Below are positions 20,161 to 31,092 of a stretch of DNA of 64,000 nucleotides, one piece after another (the stretch's first letter is position 1; each line of letters starts with the position of its first letter). Location of the stretch: assembly GCA_021234155.1 (NCBI GenBank), contig JAJEKV010000224.1:124001-188000 (forward strand), given 5' to 3'. Both the position numbers and the translations under genes were made by a program. A model generated the notes under the pieces. That model made no database searches, had not been told where the DNA came from, and saw nothing but the letters and a program-made list of their open reading frames with translations. Source of the stretch: Isoetes taiwanensis. Taxonomy: Eukaryota; Streptophyta; Lycopodiopsida; Isoetales; Isoetaceae.

Positions 20161-20325
20161 TTTCATTTGCTGTGTTCTTTGCATAGGGTTCCATTTGCCG
20201 GCCGTTCTATCATGGATCCAGTGATTCTCGAAATGATTGCCATGCTTTTGCATGCTCTTACAATCGGATTCGCCTTCCAAAGGTTCTATTAGCAGCTTCT
20301 TGAGCTAAACGAGCTTGAAGACCCA

Positions 20326-21557
20326 ATGAATCTGTTCGATGACGATGACTTGCAAGAAAATAACAGTATGTTCTTCTGTGCTGCCTCATCTTTGATGTTA
20401 GCTGGATCATGCCTGGTTAGAAGGTCACCTAGAAGATTCTGGATTGCTCCAAGACAAAGAACACAGTGGGATAATGTAGATAACCACGCATGGAATTGTC
20501 TACCTTCTTTTGAAGATGATATGTGGCACCAATTTTACAGAATGAAAAGGGCCAGCTTTGAGAGACTAGTCGGGCTTGTTATCCCCTATTTGATTAGGCC
20601 AGGGGTTAAGGTTAGGTCCCCTGTTGATCCTAGAAAGGCTGTTCCCATGGTTCTTTACTTTCTGGCAAATGGTGACATGCCTTTGCATGTGGGTCAGAGA
20701 TTCTATGTTGGCAAAGCTACAGTGCAGAAATATGCTAAAAAAATTACACTAGTGTTGGCCTCGAAGACAATGCTTTACAAAAGGTTTGTAGCCATGCCTT
20801 CTGGAGCAAGAGTAACTCAATGTATAAAGGAATTTCATGATATAACAGGATTGCCAAATGTGTATGGTGTTGTTGACGGGTCCCACATCTTTTTATGGAG
20901 GAAACCCAAGAAGAGTGACAAAGGTGATGACTATTACAGTCGACACAAAAGGCACTCATGTCTTTTGCAAGGTATTGTCACACACAGCAGGTTGTTTATA
21001 AATGTCTATGTTACAAGAACTGGATCAGTCCATGACTCAAATCAGTTCAAGAAGAGTTCCATATACAACAAAATTGCATCCAAACTAATCTTGAAAGAAC
21101 CAGTTGTAACCTTGAGTGGCAGAAAATTGAAGAAAGGTCAACCCACTGAAGACCAAATCCAGGTTAACATTCCTCCACTTTTGCTCGGTGATTCTGCCTA
21201 TGCTGCCAGACCCTTCCTTCTGAAAGTGATCATGGACCATATGGCAAGTTTAATAAAAGGATTTGCAGGGGTAGAGTTTGTGTAGAAAATGGGTTCGGGA
21301 TTGTCAAAGAGAAATTCAGAATTCTCAAACATCCGCCTGTGCATGTTGGCAAGGCCTCCAAGATTATACATGCAGCTTGTGTGCTTTGGAACTTCTGTAT
21401 TATGGAAGACATGGGATGGGACATGTTGCCAATCGAAGAAGAGCCTGAACCAGTTTATTACTATGAGATTGAAGCTATGAACAGAAGTCTAAAGAAACAA
21501 GGAGATCAAATGAGGCATGTTTTGTTTGAGAACTTGGATGGCCATGTCCTGCTGTAA
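20326..21557 (+). pseudogene. PIF/Harbinger transposase, one frameshift
   Basis: A 319-codon frame (20326-21285) continues in another phase to 21557. Helix-turn-helix region: FYRMKRASFERLVGLVIPYL. DDE residues sit in VYGVVDGSHIFLWRKP (first Asp), PPLLLGDSAYAARPFLLK (second Asp) and, after the shift near 21235, CVENGFGIVKEKFRILK (Glu). The tail KASKIIHAACVLWNFCIMED is typical of the family (DDE_Tnp_4 superfamily). The enzyme cuts and pastes the element with a Myb-like partner, here at 22874-24043. A possible upstream start at 20211 (MDPVILEMIAML) is in another phase and matches the second copy's leader. Only one frameshift separates it from an open frame, so this copy is younger than its neighbour at 26 kb. 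Confidence 0.9.
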
Positions 21558-22127
21558 AATTTGATGATTCTGTCAGCAAACTTTTTTCATAATTTGTTCA
21601 TTTTGTCAAGTTCTCGAATATTATTGATTTCATCTTATCTGGACCTTAATGAGTCTTAAATACCAACAACACCAGTCTGATAGAATAATTGAAGTTGAAA
21701 TAGAGATTTTATTCAAAATGTCACTGCAGTACAACTGAGTTTCTGTGCATACAAATGAAATTGGCCACATTTATTGGCCTGGTTTTTAGACCCTAAAAAA
21801 AATCAGATAAAACTTGAAACATAGTCCTCACCACTCCATGATCTGCAATAACAGACACAATCAGAAAGTGAAGACAAAAGATAGAAAACATGTCAACTAA
21901 ATAACAATCCATAGCTGCAGACAGAGGCAGTAATGTGACAGGTATTTACAAAATAAAAAGGTTTTGTAATCCTCGAAGACTGTTACATCATTAACAAAAC
22001 ATTTTTTCTCGGTTACAAGCTGAAGGGGATGCTAGGGGGCTTTTCATAGCAAAATTTTTTACTTTACAAAAGAACATTACAGAAATAAAAACAAGACAAA
22101 AAAAAAGAAGGCAAGGTGATCTTCTGT
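21558..22127. other. Intergenic, convergent genes of Harbinger-1
   Basis: This AT-rich stretch lies between the 3' ends of the transposase (+) and the third protein (-). No reading frame or RNA gene was recognised. Confidence 0.5.
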
Positions 22128-22724
22128 TCATGCACAGAGCTCACAGTTCTCACTGACCGTCTTTACTTCATGCAATGCCCATTTCCCTGCATGCTGGATA
22201 TACACACACTCCACATGGGCTTTTTGTGTCAAAGGAGCTGCTTCAGCCCAAGCCAAGACCTCAGCTTCAATAATGACTCCCATATCTAAAAAATTCATCA
22301 CGGCCCGCTGTGACAGAGAGCGGTGGATTACTTTGTGTGAAAGAACTTCAACTTCTTCAACTTCGGCTTCGATAGTTGGAGACGAGTCTTGAACTTCTTC
22401 CACGAGAGGACGGGGAGGATTTGCAGGGGGAGATGGAGGAGGAGCAGGGGCCGACAAACTAGAGGATGAAGACTCCTCCTGAACTTCTTCTGCAAAAGTT
22501 CCTGGCCAAGATGAGTATTCGGAGTAATAATTCTCCTCTGAATCTGAAGTCTCGTGGGAGACTCCAGAAGGATCAAAGGAGGAAGAATACTCCTCAAGGG
22601 AGTATTCTTTGGAAGAAGAAGACGAAAATGAGGAGGTCGGAGGGTTCAGAGAGCTCCTTGGACGCTTTGGTGCCATTTCCTTCACGATTGGGTTGTGGGT
22701 AAAAGAGATGTTTAAATGGGGCAA
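22128..22724 (-). CDS. Third Harbinger-1 protein, Ser/acidic-rich N-terminus
   Basis: A 198-codon open frame. The probable start is the second Met (MAPKRPRSSLNPPTSSF, near 22679), which begins like a nuclear protein. Then come a Ser/Glu/Tyr-rich low-complexity half, a Pro run, and a C-terminal domain with EVEVLSHKVIHRSLSQRAVM, IIEAEVLAWAEAAP and KAHVECVYIQHAGKWALHEV. The C-terminal domain is recognisable in the second element (28130-28330, minus: EVEVMSHKVIHCGL; EEVLEWAKI), so it is a conserved part of the transposon rather than a chance frame. No known family recognised. Convergent with the transposase and on the same strand as the Myb-like gene. Confidence 0.6.
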   Translation of the reverse strand: MPHLNISFTHNPIVKEMAPKRPRSSLNPPTSSFSSSSSKEYSLEEYSSSFDPSGVSHETSDSEENYYSEYSSWPGTFAEEVQEESSSSSLSAPAPPPSPPANPPRPLVEEVQDSSPTIEAEVEEVEVLSHKVIHRSLSQRAVMNFLDMGVIIEAEVLAWAEAAPLTQKAHVECVYIQHAGKWALHEVKTVSENCELCA

Positions 22725-22873
22725 ATTGACAAGACTGGCATTTAATGATATATGCTACGATATCTATATGCCTAGATTGAAGTACCAATCATTGAATATT
22801 AAGACAATTAACCAATTTGAGACAGTTGCAAAAGAAAGGTATAACAGAATGTAGGAAAGTGAACATCATACCT

Positions 22874-24043
22874 TTATTCTTTGTTTTTCGCTGCCAGTTT
22901 GGCAATTTCGAGAAGTGTGTCCTTTGTCATCTGACATATGCTCTGGGTCATTGCTGCCATAGATTCAGCAATCTTCAAAATATTTGCAGATCGAATTGTC
23001 TCCTAATCCCTTACCAATTCCATTTTCTTTGCAGATTCTTCCTTCATGAAATCCAATTTCTTCACTTCTGTTTCTCCAAAAGTGCTTGCCATTTGTGAAA
23101 TTCCAATAGCAATGTCTTCATCAATCTGCAACCTGGACTTCTATCTGCCAGTTGGTTTTCCACAAACTCCAGGTTGATTGCATGCTACAGATCTAGGGCT
23201 GGAGGAATCTGTGTTGTTACCTGTTGGAGTTCGATTGTTTGGCATTTCATGCATTCTTGGGCTACCTGAATTGTCTATGTTGATATTAATGTCTTCAATA
23301 CTCTCAAATGGGTCATTGAAAGCAGCATCAGATCCAACTGTCTCATAGAAACTGTCAGAAAAGTTAGTGTGCAAATCTGCTGCCTCAAAAGCTTCATTTT
23401 CGAAATTCCCATCATCACCAGCCCCTGGAATGGGGTTATCAGATGTCACTCCATACTTGACTTCTTCCATTCTTTCATACCACTGCCAGCTTGAAGGCTC
23501 TGAACCCATTTGACTAGAAGCCTCTTTCTCATCCTTGAATTTTGCCTGTAGTTTATCCCATTTGTTCTTCAGTTGCCTGACTTCTACTAGTCCATCAACA
23601 ATTGGCTGTAATTTCACAAGAATTTCTCTTCACTATGAATTAGAAAGATTCAGACTGCCATTAGTAACCAGTTTCATCTCATTCAGAAGATTCAGGAAGG
23701 TGGAAACATCCTGATATGTCCATTGGACTGGAGCCTTCCTATTCTTTGTGTCAATTTGCTTGGGATTTTCTTTTTCTTGAACAACAAGAGCCATTGAATT
23801 ATCGGGCTGAGAAGAATCACTCACAATACTGGGAGATGCTTGGATTTCTCTGAGAACTAGCTTGCATCTTCTTTCCTTTGGCTCTTTTGCTGTTACAATT
23901 GGCTCAGAATTTGTCTCCAAGTCCACGTTCATTGAAATCTGCCCTGTCATATTTCGTGTCTTCCTTGGAGCCATTTTCTCAATGCGAGGAGGTACAAAGG
24001 GTTTGCTGCTTGATGGCAGGGCAGATCTAGTTGCCTTAGACAT
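22874..24043 (-). pseudogene. Harbinger-1 Myb/SANT-like DNA-binding protein
   Basis: The frame from 24043 (MSKATRSALPSSSKPFVPPR) leads to a trihelix-like domain: WTYQDVSTFLNLLNEMK, VKLQPIVDGL, VRQLKNKWDKLQAKFKDE and SWQWYERMEE. This matches the Myb/SANT-like partner (Myb_DNA-bind_3 type) encoded by PIF/Harbinger elements, which binds subterminal sites and recruits the transposase. A helical tail follows (AESMAAMTQSICQMTKDTLL), with the stop at 22874. Two adjacent nonsense codons near 23633 (TAG TGA, where the other copy reads CAG TGG) and one near 23010 interrupt it. The first two are C-to-T or G-to-A transitions, as expected from decay of methylated DNA. Confidence 0.82.
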
Positions 24044-24319
24044 TGGACTCTATAGAATTCAAGCTAATCAACCAAGAAACAATACTTGTCGGGCTAGAAT
24101 TTGATAACAGAACAATGTAAGATTGAATTCAAATGAATTAATAAGGATTGCACGGGCTGAGAAATACCTCTAGAGACCGTAAATCAAGATGGATGGATGG
24201 AAGAATTAGGAGAATTCAAGGAATTGCGCCGGCATTGAAGACCAAGCGAGGGAAAATGGCCCCGAGTTTCGATGAGGGAAAGTTTTTCAGTCATGAAACC
24301 AAAAAAGCGACATAATTTT

Positions 24320-24482
24320 AGGGGGTTGTTAAGTCAGTGGTTAATGGAAACGCTCCTAATGGCTGTTGGGGACGAATCATCTCTCAAGGTGAGAGTTGGG
24401 TTTTTCCACTCTCACCCATCTCTCATTATCTCTCACCTCTCGTATTCTCTCTCACCTTCTCTAAGTCAGCATGTGGCCAAGA

Positions 24483-24516
<34 letters not shown>

Positions 24517-24640
24517 CACATGCTCCAAATTTTTTTTATCTCTCATGCTATACGACGAGAATTTTTATACCGTATAGCATGAGAGACAATGAGAGATAAT
24601 TATCTCTGGTTGCTTAATTAGCCCGTTAGAGGCCAAAAAT
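24320..24640. repeat. CT-rich quasi-palindromic module M1
   Basis: Contains AATGGAAACGCTCCTAA, GGCTGTTGGGGACGAATC, repeated CTCTCACC words, AAGTCAGCATGTGGCCAA and a (CT)n run. The right end loosely mirrors the left (GAGAGATAATTATCTCTGG). Two further copies in the same orientation lie at 25690 and 30315, next to the second Harbinger element. It could be a terminal module of these transposons or a MITE that targets them. Confidence 0.55.
24539..24586. repeat. Perfect 16-bp inverted repeat
   Basis: TCTCTCATGCTATACG (24539-24554) and its reverse complement (24571-24586) flank a 16-bp spacer. It lies inside module M1, directly after its (CT)n run. Function unknown. Confidence 0.85.
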
Positions 24641-24689
24641 GAAATCGTGAACAAAGGCGACCGGAATTTTTTTTTGGTTAACCCTCTTC

Positions 24690-25020
24690 TTCTATGAGCG
24701 CAGATGTGCATGCAGATGAGGCAGATGAGCGAGACGAGACTATGGCAGATAAGTCGGCTATGGCTATGGCAGATGAGGCGGCTATGGGCTGAGGCATGTG
24801 GATATGAAAGGAAGCAAAGGAAATTTTTTCATGTGGATATGAAAGGAAGCAAAGTGAAATTTTTTCCTGTGACAAAGGAAGCAGAATCCTGTGGTAAAGG
24901 AAGCAGAAGCAGCGAATCCTGTGGCAAATCCTATGGCAAATCATGTGAAAATTTTTTCCTGTGGCAAAAGAGGGCGAATCCTGTGGCAAAAGAAGCAGAA
25001 GCAGCGAATCAACATTGAAA
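24690..25020. repeat. Purine-rich short-word repeats
   Basis: The words GGAAGCAAAG, CCTGTGGCAAA and GAAGCAGAAGCAGCGAATC recur several times, with GATGAGGCGGCTATGG-type words before them. Both strands stay open for about 100 codons because of the composition; neither translation looks like a protein. 25021-25689 holds no recognisable gene. Confidence 0.5.
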
Positions 25021-25689
25021 AAAATTCCTTAGGTCCAACTTGTAGTTGTTTTTTCTCGTAGATTTAGGTTGATTGAATGGCATTCCGAAGCATAAAAAAA
25101 CAACAATCAGAAAAGGACAGTTCATAGTTTTTATTGGACAGCCTTAGCACCGCATTTTTCCCTGCACTCTAAATTTTAAACAGACAACTTTATTCATGAT
25201 CTTCGGCCCTTAACGTAGAAAAAAGACATGAATATCCTTCTATATGATTCGTAGTTTATGTTTCGTAGTGAAAATCGAGCTTAAAGTCCCTATTGCTGCT
25301 GTCAGTTCTTAGATTTTAACCTTCTTATTTTTTGATCATGTTGCCTAAAAGAACCGAGCAGATTTTGGATCCAATTGCTCTAAACCCTTCATCACGATGG
25401 CATCAGACTTGTAAAGCTTTAAGAACCGAGCCGCAGTGAGATAACATAGTTTTGCTATAATTAACCTCTAAAGATTTATAAAATAGGAGATAAAACTCCT
25501 GTGACAGTCCATTCCTTCCTGTGTCAGAGATCTAATTACGAGTTAATTAGATCAAATCAACTGATGAATCAACTATATTTGGGACGGGTTAGAAAAAGTA
25601 AGGCAAAAAAGTTGCTCGTTGTCGGAATATGAAGTACGTTTTTTTCACAGGAGGAAAAGGCAAAATTCGGCAGCCCACCCTTAATGGAT

Positions 25690-25950
25690 GACAAGCAATG
25701 AAAATGTCCCTAACAACAGTTAGGGGCAAATTGTCTATCAAGGGGAGAGTCAAAATTTTGTCTCTCCCCCTATCTCTCGTCATCTCCCATCTCTCGTTCT
25801 CTCTCTTGCGTCGGCCACATGCTCGTAAAAAAATCCATCTCTCGTCACATACGGTTCCTCCCCGAAATGTAATGTATTTTTTGGGAGGAGAGGAGAGACG
25901 ATTGTCTCGAGGCTTAACAAAAGCCTCCGTTATTGGCGTAATTTTGCTTT
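25690..25950. repeat. CT-rich quasi-palindromic module M2
   Basis: Same orientation and word order as M1 and M3: AATGAAAATGTCCCTAAC, CAGTTAGGGGCAAATTGTC, CTCTCCCCC/ATCTCTCG words and CGGCCACATGCTCG. A weak mirror image ends at about 25945 (CCTCCGTTATTGGCG). It directly precedes the three TGTGGGATA motifs of Harbinger-2. Confidence 0.5.
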
Positions 25951-25998
25951 GTTTGCCGGATTTTTCGATCGCGCATCAATTCCGCCACGAGAGAAAAA

Positions 25999-26087
25999 TG
26001 TGGGATAATTCGATCGTGAACGTTCAATTGGCGCCAAATTGTGGGATATTCAAGCCTGCTTTTTCTTGGTTCGGGCTATGTGGGATA
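25999..26087 (+). promoter_or_regulatory. Three phased TGTGGGATA motifs of Harbinger-2
   Basis: Motif starts at 25999, 26040 and 26079 (spacing 41 and 39 bp), the same arrangement as in Harbinger-1. The sequence between the motifs is diverged, so the motifs and their spacing are what is conserved. Confidence 0.65.
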
Positions 26088-26137
26088 ATTCATTTCTAAT
26101 TTTCCTCCCCATTCTTTTCGATTCCGCCACTAAACCA

Positions 26138-27514
26138 TGGATCCTGGCCATTCTTGGTATGATTGCCATGCTTTTTCTGCTTTGACACTCCGGATTTGCA
26201 TTACAGAGATACTGCTTTGCAGCTATTGGAACTCAACGAAGCTCAAGATCCAATGACCCCCTCGCTCGATGATGATGTTTTTAGAAGACAACAACGGTAT
26301 GTTTTTTTGCGATCCGGCAGCTGCTAATGGTTATGGTTCCAAAGCAGGTTAGAAGACCACCAAGAAGATTTTGGATTGCTCCAAGGCAGAGAACACAATG
26401 GGATAATATTGATAACCACGCATGGAATTGTATAGCTTCCTTTGAAGATGATATGTGGCACCAATTTTAGGTGATGAAGAGAGCCACATTTGAGAGATTG
26501 GTAGGTTTAATTGTGCCCTATCTTGTCGCCCGAAATAAAGTAAGGCCCCCGTTGATCCAAGGAAAGCAGCTTGCTATGGTTCCAGATTTTCTTGCACGAG
26601 GATATGCCCTTACATGTCTGGCCGAGATTTTATGTTGGGAAAGCAACAAGATTTAAATATACCAAGAAAATCACGCTTTGTATTGGCTTCAAGACAATGT
26701 TTGCATAAACATTTTGTTGCAATGCCTACAGTGCAAGATTAATTCAAAGGTATTAAGGAATTCCATGATGCAACAGTGGTTGCCCAATATATATGGTGCA
26801 GTTTGATCGGATCCCATATTTTTTATGGAGGAAACCCAAAAGAAGGACAATGGGGAAGACTATTACAAAGCATATAAGAGGCATTCATGTCTCATGCAAG
26901 GAATTGTGACACATAGCGTACTTTTTATAAATGTTTGTATAACAAGAACAAAGTTCAAATCCATGATTCCAACCAGTTTAAGAAGAGCTCCATCTATAAC
27001 AAAATTGCCTCCAAACAAATTTTGCAAGAACCGGTGCAGACTCTTAGTGGCGTAAAAATCAAGAAGGGGCAGCCCACCGATCAAGATGTTCAGTAAATAT
27101 TCCACCTCTTCTATTAGGTGATTCAAGCCTATTCTAGCAGTGCCCTTTCTCCTTAAAGTTTTTCCTCAAAATCAGGGTGCTTATGGTAAGTTCAACAAAA
27201 GGATTTGTAGGGGCAGAGTGTGTGTGGAGAATGGATTTGGCATTGTGAAGGAAAAATTCAGAATTCTGAAACACTTGCCCGTGCATGTTGCCAAAGCTTC
27301 CAAGATCATACACGCATGTTGTGTTCTTTGGAACTTCTGTATAATGGAACACAAGGGCTGGGACATGCTGCCAATTGGGGATGATCCTCCACCAATTTAC
27401 TACTATGAAACAGAAGCCATGAACAGATCATTAAAAAAACAAGGTGATCAAATGAGGCACGTGTTATTTGAAAATCTGGATGGACATGTGATCCTATGGT
27501 TGTTTTTTTTGTAG
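26138..27514 (+). pseudogene. Harbinger-2 transposase, heavily decayed
   Basis: Diverged copy of the 20.3-kb transposase. Leader ATGGATCC at 26138; recognisable blocks: KRATFERLVGLIVPYLV (26474), LWRKPKRRTMG-type sequence near 26822, YKRHSCLMQGIVTHS (26872), SIYNKIASKQILQEPV (about 26990) and the tail VCVENGFGIVKEKFRILKHL (27220), then FENLDGHVILW. About ten frameshifts and stops destroy the frame, including the region of the first catalytic Asp (near 26800). Confidence 0.85.
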
Positions 27515-28120
27515 ACAATAAATATTAAATTCAAAAGTCAATTCTTATCCATCTCGCTGTCTTTATTATTTGTCAGGCATTTCTTACATTATGATGAATA
27601 AGTGATTGAGTTTAGAGGTAAGTTTCCATTTATAGCCTCAAAACATTTCACTTAGAAATACTGAACAACCTGTTACAGAATTAGTGAGTCCTGTGACTTC
27701 ACAATTAGAGAACTTAGAAGACTAGGAAAAATCATTTGTACACAAACAAGTTTGATAAGAGAAGTTTATATTCATAAAAAAAGATTACATGGGCATATAA
27801 AGCCCTGTTCAAAATATTTGAGCATTTGAGCTGCCAGAAACATTCTAAGTGAGTCAAATGACTTCACTATAAAAAAAAAAAAAGTCTGCAGACACCTTCC
27901 AATGATACTGGAAATCTGCATGAATACACATTGGCATTTGTTTTCAACCTGCGGGTTCGAGAGCAATCATATGAGATAAAAAAATGGCAGCCATGCCATT
28001 TAACAAAAACAAAGGCATTTTATAAAAAGAAAATGCATAACAAAAAAAGAAGTGAAGGAGAGTCAGATTCGCATAGAAAGGGGACACAGATCACAAGGAA
28101 AGGTTGGACTACGAATTTTA
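27515..28120. other. Intergenic within Harbinger-2
   Basis: AT-rich, with an A13 tract at about 27871. No frame of interest on either strand. It occupies the same place as 21558-22127 in Harbinger-1. Confidence 0.5.
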
Positions 28121-28129
28121 TGGAGGCAC

Positions 28130-28690
28130 CACATTTCCGTCAGAGCTTCACATAGACACACTCCATATGCCCCTGCACGGTTGTTTGCAGTAATTTTTGC
28201 CCATTCCAAAACCTCCTCGATCCACGCTTAACGCCCATTCGAATAAAACCGCAATGGTCTCCTTATCAAGCCGCAATGAATAACCTTGTGAGACATGACT
28301 TCAACTTCGTGGTTTCTGGCCGGGACAAATGGGAGATGAAAATCGATTCTTCTTGCTCCACTTCTCGTCTCAAGAGTCTTCAAGATTCTCCTCGTAATCA
28401 TGATTTTCCGAAAATATTCTCTAAAGCCGACAAAGTGGTCACTAAATCGGCAGAGAATCCCCACCCGCCGCGGGAAGAACCTCGCCACCGGAGGTAGGCG
28501 TGTATCATGGTCGAATAATAGGGTTTCTGGGAGGAAGATGAAGATGTGGTGGGTGGAGTTTGATAGGATGATGATCTCGAAGAAGAGCTCAAGAGGAACT
28601 TCAAGAAGAGGAGTTTTCGGGCTGGAGAGCGCTTTAATTTCACGACTCTCTCCATATTGTCGGCGGCTTGCATGCAAGAATTGGAGGGAG
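28130..28690 (-). pseudogene. Harbinger-2 third protein, decayed
   Basis: The Ser-rich N-terminal half is seen at 28673-28398 (FLLSSSSRSSSYQTPPTTSS). The C-terminal half, in changed phases, reads EVEVMSHKVIHCGL near 28260-28300 and EEVLEWAKI then GVCLCEALTE toward 28130. Gene order and strand are as in Harbinger-1, which supports this as a genuine third gene of the element. Confidence 0.5.
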
Positions 28691-28849
28691 CTTAAGTAGC
28701 CTTTACTTAATTTGGATGGCTGTGACTAGAAGGCAATATTTAATGCTAAAATAATAGGGTCTGTACAACTTCTTTAATATTTAAGAATATGGATGATTTT
28801 GTGACAGTTCCAAAAAGAAATTCTAAAAAGCAAATAACCCAAAACGAAC

Positions 28850-30044
28850 CTTTATTCCTTGTTTTTGGCAAGCAAGTTTGGCAATTTCGAGCAAGGTCTC
28901 CTTTGTCATTTCACATATGCTTTGAGTCATTGCAGCCATTGACTCGCAATTTTGTTGATCGCTTGCGCATCTTATTGTTTCCAATTCCCCGACCAACTCA
29001 ATTTTTCTTGCACTTTCTTCTTCGGAAAATCTAATTTCTTCACCTCGGTGTCCCCAAATGTGCTTGCCATCTGTGATATTCCCATTGCAATGTCCTCATC
29101 TATTTGCAACCTTGACTTCTTTTCTACTTGTAGGTTTTCCACAAACTCCGTGATGATTACATGTCGCTGATCTAGGACTTGAAGAATAAATGCACCGTTT
29201 TCGTGGGTGTCCTATTGATTGGAATTTCCGCATCACCGATCGCCGGATTTCCGTGTTCACATCATTGTTTGAATTGGGTGGATCAGCAAATTGGTCTTCA
29301 AATGTCGTGATCTGCTCCAACAGTTTCAAAAAAACCGTCATTCATGAAAGATTCTCGAGTAATTAGTATGCAAGTCTCCAGCGACCTCTAAAGCTTCATT
29401 GCCAAATTCACCATCATCACCAAAGACGGTATTGGATTATCGAGGTAACACCATATTTAACTTCTTCCATTCTGTCATACCATCGCCAACTTGATGGTTC
29501 GTAACCCGTATGGCTACAAGCCTCCTTCTCATCCTTAAATTTAGCTTGCGACTTATCCCATTTGTTCTTTAGTTGTCTCAGCTCCACTAAACCCCCAACA
29601 AAGGGCTGCAATTTCACCATAATTTCCCTCCATTGTGTGTTGGAGAGGTTGAGGGTGCCTCCGGTTACCAATTTCATCTCGCTCGTGAGATTCAGGAATG
29701 TGGAGACACAGTGATCCGGCCCATTGCACAGGGGGACTTCCTATTCTTTTGTGTCTATCACTTTGAATTTTCCTTCTCATGCACAACAATAGCCAAAGTA
29801 GAATCGGTTTCTAAAGATTCACTCACAATATTGGAGGATGCCTGAATTTCGCTGAATAAACGCTTGGATCTCTTTTCTTTTGACTGTCTTGAAGAGGGAA
29901 TTGGCTCAGAATTAGTCTCCAATTGCACATCCATGGAGATCCGCCCGCCATTTTCCGGGTCCTTCTTGGTGCCATTTTTTCCACCCGAGGATGCACGAAA
30001 GGCTTGCTGGTTGCTGGCAAAGCAGATCGAGAGGCCTTAGACAT
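28850..30044 (-). pseudogene. Harbinger-2 Myb/SANT-like protein, decayed
   Basis: Begins MSKASRSALPATSKPFVHPR at 30044. Then, after shifts, it has the trihelix core LSNTQWREIMVKLQPFVGGL (about 29640-29590), RQLKNKWDKSQAKFKDEKEA and SWRWYDRMEEVKYG. The helical tail (ESMAAMTQSICEMTKETL) runs to about 28850. Several frameshifts. It retains CAG TGG where the first copy has TAG TGA. Confidence 0.8.
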
Positions 30045-30314
30045 CTGAATCCAATTAATTGATTGGGAATAAGGACGACATAAAAGGAAATTGACGATCA
30101 GAAATTAATGAACGAATGCACAAAAAACATAATGCAAATGCCTGCGTGATCTGATGAATACCTGGATCGTAATCGGCTAATTGCTTCGAGGAATTGGATA
30201 CTTGGAGCAAGAATTAGGCGGCCTTGAAGATCAAGAAACAGGGGAAATGGCTACCGGTATTGATTGTGGGGAAACATTTCGCAGCTTTTTTTCAAAGAAA
30301 AATTAAGGCTAATT

Positions 30315-30496
30315 GTTTGGTTAGTGGGCAATGAAAACGCCCCTAACGGCTGTTAGGGGCGAATCATCTCTCGAGGTGAGAGTACTCTCACCCATCTCTC
30401 CCATCTCTCCCCCATCTCTCATCTCGTGATTCTCTCTCGTATTCTCTCTCGTCATCTCTAAGTCAGCATGTGGCCAACGCATCTCTCTCTCTCTCA
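30315..30496. repeat. CT-rich module M3, cut by a LINE
   Basis: AATGAAAACGCCCCTAACGG, CTGTTAGGGGCGAATCATC, repeated CTCTC words and AAGTCAGCATGTGGCCAA, close to M1. It is interrupted after a short (CT)n run at 30496 by the LINE at 30497. A very long (CT)n tract resumes at 33636 beyond the LINE. Confidence 0.6.
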
Positions 30497-30836
30497 ACGT
30501 AATGTGGGGGTTAAACAAGGCTGCCCATTATCACCAACGCTTTTTGGTCTTTTCATAGATCAATTAGAAGAGTGGATTAAGCGACATGGCGGTGATGGCA
30601 CGACGATGAATGGGTATGTTCTTTTGCTTTTATTGTATGCTGATGATGTTGTGCTATTCACACAAACCATTAACATCCAACATATAAAAATTAAATCCCC
30701 CAACACATAACAACCAACACATAACAACCATTGACATTAACAATCAACACATAACTACCATTGACATTAATTAACACAACCATTGGGTCCAACACATTTA
30801 AATTAAAATCCCCCTTAAACCCCCTTTGGTTTGGGT

Positions 30837-31092
30837 GCATATTCACACGGGGGGTGACTCAAGACAACGATCCGTTGGATAGGCATATTAAGCCTTATTC
30901 CTTAATCTATACCGTACTTAAAGTTCCTCGTTTGTGGGGTATGCAAATACAAAATTTGCTATATATTGTATAACAAGATTCGCAAAAATACTATAAGATT
31001 TCAAGCGTAATACTATATGGTGTTGATTTCACGCGTGCAAAATACAATTATGAAGGCTCTCGCTGCCCTACGCCACCTCCGTGTGAATATGC
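30837..31092. mobile_element. MITE-like core, copy 1
   Basis: 256 bp bounded by GCATATTCACACGG and CCGTGTGAATATGC. The interior (YGVDFTRAKYNYEGSRCP in one frame) matches the core at 38490-38742 at high identity. Here the inverted symmetry extends outwards for a further ~170 bp. Confidence 0.7.

Noticed and set aside
24480-24515. (CT)n run at the M1 module as a promoter GAGA element
   Set aside because: No gene starts nearby and the run belongs to a repeated module.
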